A stretch of 64,000 nt of DNA from Actinomadura sp. KC06 (GCF_004348735.1 NZ_SMKT01000027.1:1-64000), one strand, 5' to 3'. Shown: positions 34,903-43,621, numbered from the stretch's first letter. Notes: a model not told the origin generated them from the letters alone. Numbers and translations are program-made.

Positions 34903-35035
34903 CGCGGCCCACCCCTGCCGTCGGCTGACCTGCGCTTTCGTCCGGACGGTGTCGGCATGGCGTGTTTCACTCCACGTGGCGATGCCTCACCATGGGTGAC
35001 GATGTCGGACGTGCCGATGGCTCACGGGGGTGGCC

Positions 35036-35665
35036 ATGACCGAGACCCTGGTCCAGCGTTCAGATGACGGGGACGTGATCGAGGAGGCGCAGAACGAGCG
35101 GCGGGCGCGGAGGCTGGCCGTCCGCGAGTTCCGGCCGCGGCGCGCGCTCGCCGGGTTCGCGGCCGCGCTGCTGGTCACCGCCGTCGGCGGGGTCGCCGCG
35201 ATCGAGCTGCTGGCGGCGGTGCTCGGGTCCGGCGTCCACCCGGTGCCGGGCGTGGCCGAGGCCGCGGACGCGCTGCGCGGGCGCACCTGGAACGACCCGG
35301 ACGTCCTGATCGTCGCCGCCGGGATCGCCGTCCTCGGGCTGGCGTTCCTGCTGGCCGCGCTGCCGGGACGCCTCCGCGGCATGCCGCTGGCCGGGTCCGA
35401 TCCGCGCCTGGCGGGCGTCCTCGGAGGCGCCGCCCTGCGCCGGACGCTGGCGGACGCTGCGCTCGGCGTCCACGGCATCGAGCGCGCCCGCGTCCGCCGC
35501 CGGGGCCTGTTCCGCAGGCGGCTCGTCGTCCGGGCGGCCACCCACTACCGCAACCCGGCGAACCTCGCCGAGCTGGTCGGGCAGGCCGTCGACGAGCGCC
35601 TCGACCGCATCGAGCCGATGCGCCGCCCGGACGTCGACGTCCGGCTCGGCTGGCGGAAGGACTGA
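35036..35665 (+). CDS. DUF6286 membrane protein (envelope-stress type), copy 1
   Basis: The 209-residue protein has a charged cytoplasmic N-terminus, two transmembrane helices (about 40-65 and 98-118), and a C-terminal Arg-rich alpha/beta domain. It is clearly paralogous to the product of 40895-41503, sharing the ERLDRIEP/ERLDRLEP ending motif and the same topology. ATG 35036 follows GGGGG at good spacing. The AmaP-like gene starts two bases after the stop. Direct repeats with CGATG/CTCACC precede it (34978-35030). Confidence 0.75.
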   Translation: MTETLVQRSDDGDVIEEAQNERRARRLAVREFRPRRALAGFAAALLVTAVGGVAAIELLAAVLGSGVHPVPGVAEAADALRGRTWNDPDVLIVAAGIAVLGLAFLLAALPGRLRGMPLAGSDPRLAGVLGGAALRRTLADAALGVHGIERARVRRRGLFRRRLVVRAATHYRNPANLAELVGQAVDERLDRIEPMRRPDVDVRLGWRKD

Positions 35666-35666
35666 C

Positions 35667-36200
35667 ATGCGGATCGCGATCGCGGCGACCGGGACGGCGC
35701 TGCTGCTCTGCGGAGGCGCGGCCCTCGCCGCCGGCCTCGGCGCGTTCGACGCGCTCCTCGCCGTGTCCGGCAGGCCGCTGCTCGACCCCGCCCTCCTGCG
35801 GTTCGCCGACGGCAGCGGCTGGTTCCTGCCCGTTGCCGCGGGCGTCGCTGAGATCGTGGCGCTCGCCGGTCAGCTGTGGCTGGTCTTCCAGTGCCGGGCG
35901 CTCATCCACCGGTGGTGGCCGGACCTGGATGCGCAGACCCGCGCCCTCGCCCGTACCGCGGCCGAGGAGCTGAACCGGGACGCGCGGGAGCTGCCCGGCG
36001 TCCAGGACACCCGTGTCCGGCTCACCGGCACGGTCACCCGGCCGCGGCTCCGCATGCGCGTCGCCTTCGCGGGCGACGCCCTCGTCGGCGAGGTGTACGG
36101 CGAGCTGGGCGCGGGCCCGGTCGAGCGGTACCGGCAGGCGGTCGGCATGCCGGACCTGCCGGTGGTGATCCGCTTCCGTCCCGCCGCCAAACGCGGGTGA
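35667..36200 (+). CDS. AmaP-like alkaline-shock membrane anchor, copy 1
   Basis: The 177-residue protein has two N-terminal helices (about 4-24 and 52-75) and a cytoplasmic Asp23-like domain (about 90-170). It parallels the 41503-42081 product in order and topology (LGAF, RFADGSGWFLP versus RFADERGWFWP). In Staphylococcus AmaP anchors Asp23 at the membrane. Here no Asp23 gene is adjacent, so it may use those 3.3 kb downstream. Confidence 0.75.
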   Translation: MRIAIAATGTALLLCGGAALAAGLGAFDALLAVSGRPLLDPALLRFADGSGWFLPVAAGVAEIVALAGQLWLVFQCRALIHRWWPDLDAQTRALARTAAEELNRDARELPGVQDTRVRLTGTVTRPRLRMRVAFAGDALVGEVYGELGAGPVERYRQAVGMPDLPVVIRFRPAAKRG

Positions 36201-36203
36201 AGG

Positions 36204-36246
36204 GCCGCCCGGTGTCAGGAGCGGGGTGACTCTGACACCGGGCGGC
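36204..36246 (+). terminator. Strong terminator after the AmaP-like gene
   Basis: A perfect 15-bp stem (36204-36218 with 36232-36246) with a 13-base loop starts four bases after the stop codon. Confidence 0.65.
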
Positions 36247-36823
36247 TGCGCGCGGGCCCGGAAGGAACCGGCGGATCCCGGGGATGAAGCCCATCCCGTC
36301 CACCGGCTGAAGACCGCCCGCGCGGCTCGTGAGGCCGGACGCCCGGTGACGCGGCGCGCGCTTCCGGCGATGGGCACACGCGCCCGGCGAGGCGCACACG
36401 CGAAGCCCGGCGGTACGGCGCGCGCGCCGGGCCCCTTGCGGCGCGACGCGCGCGCCGAGCTTTACGGCGTGACGCCCGTTTCTGTGTCGCACTCGTCCGG
36501 GCCGACCTCGGCCATCCCGGCGTACGGCGCGTACTACGACGTGTGATGCTCCAAGCTGTGAAGCAAGGAGCGGCGCCCGTCCGGATCCGCTATTGCGGGG
36601 GCTGCGGATCCTGGACGGGCGCCCGCGCCTTGGCAGGCGCCCATGCGCCGGGCGGAGCGGGCGCATGCACACGGCGGACGCCTGCGCGAAAACGGGCTCG
36701 CAGGTTTGGAGCAGGGGTCGTCTGGGGCGGAGGTCTGTGCACCCGTGACTATGCGCCGTCCGGTAACGATGGTCACGCTTGTGTACATTTCGTTCACGGC
36801 ATGGAGCGACGAAAGGTGCGACA
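36247..36823. other. Structure-rich intergenic region upstream of the sensor kinase
   Basis: No convincing gene is present. An 18-bp stem with a single-base bulge lies at 36573-36622 (left arm 36573-36590, right arm 36604-36622, 13-base loop). A CATGCGCC/GGCGCATG hairpin follows at about 36639-36665. The part nearest the kinase gene has several TCAC/GTGA half-sites (about 36725-36800). Confidence 0.4.
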
Positions 36824-38425
36824 GTGCGGCGTCCCGCATGGACGGTGCCCGGCCGCTGGAGCCTGGCGCGGCAGCTGCTCGTGCTGCAGGCCGCGATCGT
36901 CGGCCTGCTGGTGGTGGCCGGGGCGACCATCGCCTACCTGGACGCCGAGCGCCACGCCGACGAGGCCGCCCGGCAGACGGTGCAGGCGGTCGCGAAGGCC
37001 ATCGCCGACGCCCGGGACATCCCGGCCGCCCTCGCCACCCCGGACCCGAGCAGGCTCCTGCAGCCGTACGCCGAGCGCATCCGCCGCGACACCGGTGTCG
37101 ACTTCATCACGATCATGAGCCCGGCGGGGATCCGGTACACCCATCCGAACCCGGCCCGGATCGGCGGGCACTTCGTCGGCAACACCGCGCCCGCGCTCGC
37201 CGGACGGACGTTCACCGAGACCTACACCGGCACGCTCGGCCCGTCCGTCCGCGCCGTCACGCCCGTGTTCGACGGGAACCGCCGCATCGTGGCGCTCGTC
37301 TCGGTCGGCATCACCGTCCGCGTGATCTCGGCGGAGCTGCGGCAGCGGCTCCTCTACGTCGTCGCCGTCGCCGGGGCCGTCCTCGCCGCCGGGCTCGGCT
37401 GCAGCTACCTGGTGTCCGCGCGGCTCCGCCGCCAGACCCGCGGTGCCGCGCCCGGCGAGCTGCGCGAGATGTTCGAGTACTACCAGGCGATCCTGCACGC
37501 CGTCCGCGAGGGCCTGCTCCTGCTGGACCGGGCGGGACGCATCGTCCTCTGCAACGACGCCGCCCGCGACCTGCTCGGTCTCACCGAGGCCTCGCGGGGG
37601 CAGCCCGTCGCGAAACTCGGGCTGTCCGACGAGCTGGTCTCCACCTTCGTCTCTCCCAAGCCGCGATCGGACGAGATCCACGTCAGCGACACCCGCGTCC
37701 TCGTCGTGAACACCTCGCCGGTCCGGTCACGGGACCGGGCGATGGGCAACGTGGTCACCCTCCGCGACCACACCGAGCTGATGGGGCTGACCGGCGAGCT
37801 CGACACCGTCCGCGGCTTCGCCGAGTCGCTGCGGTCCCAGGCCCACGAGGCCGCGAACCGGCTGCACACGGTGGTGTCGCTGGTGGAGCTCGGCCGTCCC
37901 GACGACGCCGTCGAGTTCGCCACCGCCGAGCTCGCGACCGCGCAGCGGCTCACCGACCGGGTCGTCGGCTCGGCGACCGAGCCGGTGCTGGTCGCGCTGC
38001 TGCTCGGCAAGTCGGCGGAGGCGGGCGAGCGCGGCGTCGAACTCGTCGTCACCGACGACACCACCATCGAGGGGCTGGTGGAGCCCCGCGACCTCGTCAC
38101 CATCCTCGGCAACCTCATCGACAACGCCGTCGACGCGGCCCTCTCGGGCGCTGGGACCCGGCCGCCCCGCGTGGTCGTCAGCGCCCGGAAGGACGGCGGC
38201 GAGCTCGTCCTGCAGGTCGCGGACAGCGGGCCCGGCGTCGACCCGTCCGCCGTGCCGGAGATGTTCCGGCGCGGCTGGACGACCAAGACGTCCGGCGGGC
38301 CCGTCGGCCACGGCCTCGGCCTCGCCCTGGTCGGGCAGGCCGTCCGGCGGCACCGCGGCGACATCCACGTCGGCCACGACGGCGGCGCCATCTTCACCGT
38401 CCGACTTCCCCTGGAGTCCCGATGA
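36824..38425 (+). CDS. CitA/DcuS/DctB-type sensor histidine kinase
   Basis: The 533-residue membrane kinase has TM1 at about 16-38, an extracellular PDC/sCache sensor (about 40-175), TM2 (about 180-200), and a PAS domain (about 220-330; LLLLDRAGRIVLCND). A SpoOB-type dimerisation helix carries the phosphoacceptor His in RSQAHEAANRLH, and an HATPase domain ends the protein (NLIDNAVDAAL, DSGPGV, GHGLGLALV). Such kinases sense C4-dicarboxylates or citrate. GTG 36824 follows AAAGG. It overlaps the response-regulator gene. Confidence 0.88.
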   Translation: MRRPAWTVPGRWSLARQLLVLQAAIVGLLVVAGATIAYLDAERHADEAARQTVQAVAKAIADARDIPAALATPDPSRLLQPYAERIRRDTGVDFITIMSPAGIRYTHPNPARIGGHFVGNTAPALAGRTFTETYTGTLGPSVRAVTPVFDGNRRIVALVSVGITVRVISAELRQRLLYVVAVAGAVLAAGLGCSYLVSARLRRQTRGAAPGELREMFEYYQAILHAVREGLLLLDRAGRIVLCNDAARDLLGLTEASRGQPVAKLGLSDELVSTFVSPKPRSDEIHVSDTRVLVVNTSPVRSRDRAMGNVVTLRDHTELMGLTGELDTVRGFAESLRSQAHEAANRLHTVVSLVELGRPDDAVEFATAELATAQRLTDRVVGSATEPVLVALLLGKSAEAGERGVELVVTDDTTIEGLVEPRDLVTILGNLIDNAVDAALSGAGTRPPRVVVSARKDGGELVLQVADSGPGVDPSAVPEMFRRGWTTKTSGGPVGHGLGLALVGQAVRRHRGDIHVGHDGGAIFTVRLPLESR

Positions 38426-39093
38426 TCAGAGTGCTCGTCGTCGAGGACGACCCGGTCGCCGCGGAGGCGCACCGCTCCTACGTCGAGCGCGTCGCCGGGT
38501 TCAGCGTCGCCGGCGTCGTCCATTCCGGCGCGGACGCCCTCCGCTTCTGCGAGCGGACGCCCGTCGACGTCGTCCTGCTCGACTTCTACCTGCCCGACAC
38601 CCACGGGCTCAAGGTGTGCCGCGCGCTCCGCGCCGGCGGCAGCGACGTGGACGTCATCGCCGTCACCTCCGCGCGGGACCTCGCCGTGATCCGCTCCGCG
38701 GTGTCGGTCGGCGTCGTCCAGTACCTGCTCAAGCCGTTCACGTTCGCGTCCCTGCGCGACAAGCTCGTCGGGTACGCCCGGTTCCGGGAGCAGGCCGTCG
38801 GCACCGGCGAGGTCAGCGGCCAGGCCGACGTGGACGGCATGCTCGCCACCCTCCGCAGCCCCGGCCACCGCTCGCTGCCGAAGGGCATGAGCCGCGAGAC
38901 GCTCCAGGCCGTCACCGAGGTGCTGGCCGGCGCCGCCGACGGGCTGTCGGCCGCCGCGGCCGCCGACCTCACCGGCGTGTCCCGCGTCACCGCCCGCCGG
39001 TACCTCGAATACCTCGCGGAGAACGGCCTGGCCCGCCGCCGGCCCCACTACGGTCAGGTCGGCCGCCCGGAAGTGCGCTTCTATCCGGGGTAG
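38422..39093 (+). CDS. CitB/DcuR-type response regulator
   Basis: The 223-residue regulator has a receiver domain (phosphoacceptor D54 in LLDFYLPD, switch Thr and Lys in TSARDLA and LLKPF). An output domain (about 150-223) follows, with the helix-turn-helix LSAAAAADLTGVSRVTARRYLEYL. The ATGA overlap with the kinase gene pairs them. No transporter gene adjoins, so the target is unknown. Confidence 0.88.
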   Translation: MIRVLVVEDDPVAAEAHRSYVERVAGFSVAGVVHSGADALRFCERTPVDVVLLDFYLPDTHGLKVCRALRAGGSDVDVIAVTSARDLAVIRSAVSVGVVQYLLKPFTFASLRDKLVGYARFREQAVGTGEVSGQADVDGMLATLRSPGHRSLPKGMSRETLQAVTEVLAGAADGLSAAAAADLTGVSRVTARRYLEYLAENGLARRRPHYGQVGRPEVRFYPG

Positions 39094-39140
39094 ACGGGGT
39101 ACGCATGGGACGACGGTGAAACGACATCGGGGGAGTCGTC

Positions 39141-39359
39141 GTGAACGAGAAGCCGGAGAAGGCCGAGTCCGAGACGACCGGGCAGGACCGCGAGAAGCGG
39201 CCGCCCGCCAAGGACAAGCCCCAGCCGAAGAAGAAGCCCGGCGACGCCGCCCGCAAGATGCGCGAGATGTTCAAGGGCCAGCCTCCCGCCGCCTCCGGCC
39301 GGCGTCCGGCCGCCCCTGGCCGCTCTCCCGCCGGTCCCGGTGCGGGACCCGGCGGGTAA
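39141..39359 (+). CDS. Small basic disordered protein
   Basis: The 72-residue product is made of Lys/Glu/Pro-rich then Pro/Gly/Arg-rich sequence with one amphipathic stretch, AARKMREMFKG. GTG 39141 follows GGGGGAG. No fold or family is recognised. It may be expressed with the regulator just upstream. Confidence 0.45.
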   Translation: MNEKPEKAESETTGQDREKRPPAKDKPQPKKKPGDAARKMREMFKGQPPAASGRRPAAPGRSPAGPGAGPGG

Positions 39360-39505
39360 ACCGGCGTTGACCTGCTCTTTCTCCTAAATGGCGGTTCGGT
39401 GCCGAGGACGTGAGCATGAACCGGACGTCAGCCGACGCGGGGGAGACCTCGCGAGCGGGAGCGAACCGGGGACATGGAGGGCCGGCCCTCCGCAGGGAGC
39501 CGAAC

Positions 39506-39985
39506 ATGAGCCAGGACGACGGGCCGGGCACCGGCCGGGGCGGTGTCGGGACGATGCGCAAGCGGGGCGCCGACGGCGGCTCCAGCGAACTCGTCACCGA
39601 GGGCGGCCGCACCAGGATCGCCGACGCCGTCGTCGCCAAGGTCGCGACGATGGCCGCCAAGCAGGTGGGCGGCGTCCACGAGATGGGCGCCGGCATGTCC
39701 CGCACGATCGGGTCGGTGAAGGAGCGGCTGCCGGGCATGGCGTCCGACGCCACCCAGGGCGTGGACGTGCAGGTCGGCGAGCGCCAGGCCGCGGTCGACA
39801 TCGACCTCGTGGTGGAGTACGGGCTGTCCATCCCCGACCTCGCGGGCGCGGTGCGCGACAACGTCATCTCCGAGGTCGAGCACATGTGCGGGCTGGAGGT
39901 CGTCGAGGTGAACATCACCGTGGACGACGTCCACGTCGCGGGCGAGGACTCCGAGGAGCGGGCCGAGGAGCCCCGCGTCCGATGA
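39506..39985 (+). CDS. Asp23/Gls24 family envelope-stress protein
   Basis: The 159-residue protein has the Asp23 fold (about 33-145): TRIADAVVAKVATMAAKQVGGVHEM, VDVQVGERQAAVDIDLVVEYG, and VISEVEHMCGLEVVEVNITVDDVHV. Members are abundant alkaline-shock or envelope-stress proteins held at the membrane by AmaP. ATG 39506 has GGGAGCC upstream; the frame is open earlier. It begins a six-gene run with ATGA-type overlaps ending at 42081. Confidence 0.88.
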   Translation: MSQDDGPGTGRGGVGTMRKRGADGGSSELVTEGGRTRIADAVVAKVATMAAKQVGGVHEMGAGMSRTIGSVKERLPGMASDATQGVDVQVGERQAAVDIDLVVEYGLSIPDLAGAVRDNVISEVEHMCGLEVVEVNITVDDVHVAGEDSEERAEEPRVR

Positions 39986-40302
39986 TCGCCTGGACGGACA
40001 CGATGCACGCGCCCCCGGCCGGGGCACCCCGCACCGACCTGGCGGACCAGGTCGCCGAGGCGGCCCTGGCCTGCCCGGACGTGCGGACGCTGACGGCCGG
40101 GCCGCACGTCCGCATCGCGACCTACCGCGCGGGCCTCCCGCTGGCGGGCGTCGCGGTGCGCGACGACGAGATCGAGATCGGCGTGGTCGTCCGCTACGGG
40201 CGGCCGCTCCCCGAGATCGCCGAGGACGTCCGCCGCCTGGTCCGCCCGCTGGCGGGCGACCGGAAGATCGACGTGCTGATCGCGGACCTGGCCGATGGGT
40301 GA
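39982..40302 (+). CDS. Small Asp23-operon protein
   Basis: The 106-residue protein starts inside the stop of the Asp23 gene (ATGA). It has a strand-helix pattern like a reduced Asp23 domain (PHVRIATYRAGLPLAGVAVRDDEIEIGVVVRYG), ending with DRKIDVLIADL. No catalytic motif. Operon position suggests a structural accessory of the Asp23 complex. Confidence 0.65.
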   Translation: MIAWTDTMHAPPAGAPRTDLADQVAEAALACPDVRTLTAGPHVRIATYRAGLPLAGVAVRDDEIEIGVVVRYGRPLPEIAEDVRRLVRPLAGDRKIDVLIADLADG

Positions 40303-40323
40303 CGGCCCGAGAGGAAGATCCGG

Positions 40324-40527
40324 ATGGACGTGAAACCGCTGTGGCCCCTGGTCGGGCTGTCCTTCGGCGCGGCGCTCGGGTTCGCGGGCGCGTTCGGCGG
40401 GTTCAGCGCCTTCTTCATCGTCCTGTTCCTGGGCGCGCTCGGCTTCCTCGCGGGCCGCGCCGTCGAGGGCAACCTGGACCTCAGACAGCTCTTCACGTCT
40501 GTGAACACCGGCCGGCGCTCCCGATGA
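40324..40527 (+). CDS. DUF2273-like small membrane protein
   Basis: The 67-residue protein is nearly all one hairpin of hydrophobic helices (about 5-45; GLSFGAALGFAGAFGGFSAF) with a polar tail containing LRQLF. Small DUF2273-type proteins are standard members of asp23/amaP operons. Confidence 0.7.
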   Translation: MDVKPLWPLVGLSFGAALGFAGAFGGFSAFFIVLFLGALGFLAGRAVEGNLDLRQLFTSVNTGRRSR

Positions 40528-40898
40528 CCGGCACCGAGCACGAGGCCGAGGCGCCGTCGCGGGGGCGGACGGTCATCCGTGATCGGGTCGTGGCGCGGAT
40601 CGTGGCCAAGGCGGCGGGGGAGATCGACGAGTCCGGCGGGCTCGGCCGGAAGGTCCTGCGGGTGCCGGTGCCCGGGCGCGGCCCGGCGCGCACCGAGGTG
40701 CGGGTGAACGGGGACATCGTCACGGCCCGCGTGGCGATGTCGGTGACCTACCCGATGCCGGTGCGCGAGGTCGCCCGGCAGGTGCGGGAGAGCGTGCGGG
40801 GGCGGGTGGCGGAGCTGACGGGCTTCACCGTCCGGCAGGTGGACATCGACGTGGCCGAACTGGAGCATCCCGCCCCCGGCGAGAGGACCGTGCTGTGA
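40524..40898 (+). CDS. Asp23-like protein, second
   Basis: The 124-residue protein begins with ATGA overlap. It has VVARIVAKAAGEIDESGG followed by VNGDIVTARVAMSVTYPMPVREVARQVRESV and VRQVDIDVAEL, the Asp23 secondary-structure order. It lacks the longer tail of the 39506-39985 product. Confidence 0.75.
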   Translation: MTGTEHEAEAPSRGRTVIRDRVVARIVAKAAGEIDESGGLGRKVLRVPVPGRGPARTEVRVNGDIVTARVAMSVTYPMPVREVARQVRESVRGRVAELTGFTVRQVDIDVAELEHPAPGERTVL

Positions 40899-41503
40899 CC
40901 ACGCAGACCGGCGCGCGGCCCGCGACGGTGCGGCGTGCGCCCGTGGACGAGCCCCGGAAGGCCGACCGCGCGGCCAAGCACGCATTCCGCTCGCGCCGGG
41001 TCCGCCCGGCGATGCTGTTCGCGCTGCTGCTGACGGCCGCCGGGGCGCTCACTGCGCTCGAGGTGATCTCGGCGCTGTTCGACCGTCCGGCGCGCGTGTT
41101 CCCGTACGAGTGGGCGAAGGACGCGGCGTGGGACGACTGGTACGCGCTCGCGATCTTCGGTGGCCTGGTGCTGGCCGGTCTGCTGTGCCTGCTGGCGGCG
41201 CTGTTGCCCGGCAAGTCACGGATCGTCCCGCTGCACGGCCGGGATCCCGGCGTGATGATGGGGGTGAGCCGGCGCGGGCTCAAGAGCGCCGTCGCGGCGG
41301 CCGCTGAGGACGCGCCAGGCGTGTCGCGGGTGCGCCGGGTGCGGCTGCGCCGCCGCCGGGTGAAGGTCGTCGCGGAGACGCCCGTGCACGCGCCCGAGGG
41401 GCTGGACGAGGGCGTCGCGGACGCCGTCCGCGAACGGCTCGACCGGCTTGAGCCGCTGCCCGCCCGGTCGGTCTCGGTGCGGATGAAGAAGGGGGACCGG
41501 TGA
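40895..41503 (+). CDS. DUF6286 membrane protein, copy 2
   Basis: The 202-residue protein has two transmembrane helices (about 40-62 and 85-107) and a C-terminal basic domain (RVRRVRLRRRRVKVVAE). It overlaps both neighbours (GTGA at its start). It is paralogous to the 35036-35665 product. Confidence 0.75.
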   Translation: MTTQTGARPATVRRAPVDEPRKADRAAKHAFRSRRVRPAMLFALLLTAAGALTALEVISALFDRPARVFPYEWAKDAAWDDWYALAIFGGLVLAGLLCLLAALLPGKSRIVPLHGRDPGVMMGVSRRGLKSAVAAAAEDAPGVSRVRRVRLRRRRVKVVAETPVHAPEGLDEGVADAVRERLDRLEPLPARSVSVRMKKGDR

Positions 41504-42081
41504 TGGACCGCCGTCCCGCCCACCTCAACCGCACGGGCCTGACGCTGCTCGGCGTCGTGCTGGCCGCTGCCGGGGGCGCGGGCCTCGCCCGTGGCCTCGG
41601 CGCCTTCGGGGACGGGCGGGCCTCCGCGCCAGTGCTCACCGGCGAGGTGCGCCGCTTCGCCGACGAGCGCGGCTGGTTCTGGCCCGCGCTCGCCGCGGCG
41701 GCGGTCGTCCTGGCGCTGCTGGGGCTGGCGTGGCTGCTCGCGCAGGGGCGCTCCGGCAAGCTGGCGGGCCTCGCGCTGGAGCCGGACGCCGACGCGGGCG
41801 GGACGCGGCTGTCGGCCAAGGCCGTCACGAGCGCGATCGAGGACGAGATCCGGGAGTACCCGGGAGTGCGGAAGGTGCGGGCCCGGCTGATCGGCTCGTC
41901 CAGGCGTCCCGAACTGCGGCTGAACGTCGCGTACGGGCAGCGCGCGGACGCCGCCGGGCTGCGCCGGCGCATCGAGGAGGAGGGCGTGCCGCGGCTGTGC
42001 GCCGCGCTGGAACGCGACTCGGTGCCCACGGTGGTGCGGCTGCGCCTGGTGAAGAAGGAGCAGCCCCCGACCGTCGTCTGA
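41503..42081 (+). CDS. AmaP-like alkaline-shock membrane anchor, copy 2
   Basis: The 192-residue protein has two N-terminal helices (about 10-30 and 58-80) and a cytoplasmic domain with TSAIEDEIREYPGVRKVRARLIG ... ELRLNVAYG, like AmaP. GTG 41500 is an alternative start within the previous stop. It is the last gene of the asp23 operon and a paralogue of 35667-36200. Confidence 0.78.
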   Translation: MDRRPAHLNRTGLTLLGVVLAAAGGAGLARGLGAFGDGRASAPVLTGEVRRFADERGWFWPALAAAAVVLALLGLAWLLAQGRSGKLAGLALEPDADAGGTRLSAKAVTSAIEDEIREYPGVRKVRARLIGSSRRPELRLNVAYGQRADAAGLRRRIEEEGVPRLCAALERDSVPTVVRLRLVKKEQPPTVV

Positions 42082-42186
42082 GCGCCCGATTGTTACGGGC
42101 ACTTTGAGGTTGTTTGAGGGCCTATAGCGGCTTGCAGGGCTAATGTCCGAAGAGAACCTGACGTCGAGGCCATGAGGAGGCAGCGC

Positions 42187-42279
42187 TTGTCCGACCCTGC
42201 ACTTCCGGGCGGCTCCGCCGAGGGGCGCTTCGACGTACGGAGGGAACAGACGGACCACAGCATGGGCCCCTCCCGCTGA
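42187..42279 (+). CDS. Candidate 30-residue peptide gene
   Basis: A TTG start lies six bases after a strong GAGGAGG, and the frame ends 12 bases before a very strong terminator. The peptide is polar (Asp, Arg, Gly, Ser), with no Cys. An in-frame ATG at 42172 would add five residues but destroys the role of the binding site. Binding site, short frame and terminator together suggest an independent short transcript; the family is unknown. Confidence 0.4.
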   Translation: MSDPALPGGSAEGRFDVRREQTDHSMGPSR

Positions 42280-42291
42280 GCGGCCCGATGA

Positions 42292-42326
42292 CCCGGGGGT
42301 CGCGGCGACACGCCGCGGCCCCCGGG
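42292..42326 (+). terminator. Very strong terminator hairpin
   Basis: A 16-bp stem with a single G-T pair (42292-42307 with 42311-42326) and an ACA loop. Confidence 0.65.
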
Positions 42327-42387
42327 TTCGCCGTGTGAGCCGAGCCACCGCGTCATGTGAGCGGAGCCACCAGCCCGGTGGGTTGTG

Positions 42388-42431
42388 TTTTCCAACTTAC
42401 TGATCGGATACTGCGAGAGTGAGTTGGAAAA
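42388..42431 (+). promoter_or_regulatory. Long inverted repeat at the thiolase promoter, putative HxlR operator
   Basis: TTTTCCAACT (42388-42397) and AGTTGGAAAA (42422-42431) are perfect inverted 10-mers, extending to 13 of 14 bases, with a GATACT -10-like hexamer (42405-42410) between them. The HxlR gene just downstream is the obvious candidate regulator. Confidence 0.5.
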
Positions 42432-42450
42432 ACAGACGGAGGTGGGGATC

Positions 42451-43614
42451 ATGCGGGACGCGGTGATCGTGGAGGCGGTGCGCACGCCGCTCGGCAAGGG
42501 CAAGCCGAACGGGACGCTGCACGGCGACCACCCCGCCGACCTCCTGGCGCGGACGCTCCAGAAGCTCGTCGAGCGCGCCGGCCTCGACCCCGCGCAGGTG
42601 GACGACGTCATCGGCGGCGTCGTCACCCAGGTGGGCGACCAGGCGCTCAACATCACCCGTACCGCCGTCCTCGCCGCCGGGTTCCCCGAGAGCGTCCCGG
42701 CGATGACGGTCGACCGGCAGTGCGGCTCGTCCCAGCAGGCCCTGCACATCGCGGCGCAGGGCGTGCAGAGCGGCGCGTACGACATCGCGATCGCGTGCGG
42801 CGTCGAGTCGATGTCCCGCGTGCCGATGGGGTCGGCCGTCCTGCCCGGCAGCGACCCGTTCGGGCCGATGCTCGCCGAGCGCTACCCCGGCGGCCTCGTC
42901 GGCCAGGGCATCAGCGCCGAGCTGATCGCCGCCCGCTGGGATCTGGCGCGCGAGGACCTCGACACCTACGCCCACGAGTCGCACCGCCGCGCCGCCGAGG
43001 CGTGGAAGAACGGCGAGTTCGACCGCGAGGTCGCCTGGCCGGGGCAGCGGGACGAGACCGTCCGCCCGGACACGTCACCGGAGGTCCTCGCCCGCCTCAA
43101 GCCCGCCTATTACGACGAGCGGACGGCCGAGCGGTTCCCCGAGATCGGCTGGAAGATCACCGCGGGCAACGCCTCGCCGATCAACGACGGCGCAGCGGCC
43201 GTGCTCGTCATGGGCGCGGACGTCGCCGAACGCCTCGGCCTGCGCCCTCGTGCCCGCTTCCACGCGTTCGCCGTCACCGGCGACGACCCGCTGCTGATGC
43301 TCACCGCGATCATCCCGGCAACGGAGAAGGTCCTGCGGCGCGGCGGCCTCACGCTGGACGACATCGACCTGTTCGAGGTGAACGAGGCGTTCGCCCCGGT
43401 CGTCCTCGCCTGGCAGCGCGAGACCGGCGCCGACCTGGCGAAGGTCAACGTCCGCGGCGGCGCGATCGCGATCGGCCACCCGCTCGGCGCGAGCGGCGCC
43501 CGCATCATGACGACGCTGCTGCACGCCCTCGAAGACCGGGGCGGACGGTTCGGCCTCCAGACCATGTGCGAGGCCGGCGGCCTGGCCAACGCCACCGTCA
43601 TCGAGCGGCTCTGA
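42451..43614 (+). CDS. Acetyl-CoA C-acyltransferase (thiolase, FadA-like)
   Basis: The 387-residue thiolase has Cys in VDRQCGSSQQA (residue 91), the His block GGAIAIGHPLGASGAR, and the final Cys in TMCEAGGLANA. All motifs are intact. The CGSSQQA form is typical of steroid/fatty-acid beta-oxidation thiolases rather than the biosynthetic type at 2510-3691. ATG 42451 follows GGAGGTGGGG. It precedes the HxlR gene by 20 bases. Confidence 0.9.
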   Translation: MRDAVIVEAVRTPLGKGKPNGTLHGDHPADLLARTLQKLVERAGLDPAQVDDVIGGVVTQVGDQALNITRTAVLAAGFPESVPAMTVDRQCGSSQQALHIAAQGVQSGAYDIAIACGVESMSRVPMGSAVLPGSDPFGPMLAERYPGGLVGQGISAELIAARWDLAREDLDTYAHESHRRAAEAWKNGEFDREVAWPGQRDETVRPDTSPEVLARLKPAYYDERTAERFPEIGWKITAGNASPINDGAAAVLVMGADVAERLGLRPRARFHAFAVTGDDPLLMLTAIIPATEKVLRRGGLTLDDIDLFEVNEAFAPVVLAWQRETGADLAKVNVRGGAIAIGHPLGASGARIMTTLLHALEDRGGRFGLQTMCEAGGLANATVIERL

Positions 43615-43621
43615 CGCCGGT

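Noticed and set aside
36226..36839. Open frames on both strands in the 36.2-36.8 kb gap
   Set aside because: They cross the AmaP terminator or strong hairpins, have Arg/Pro-rich shadow composition and lack binding sites.
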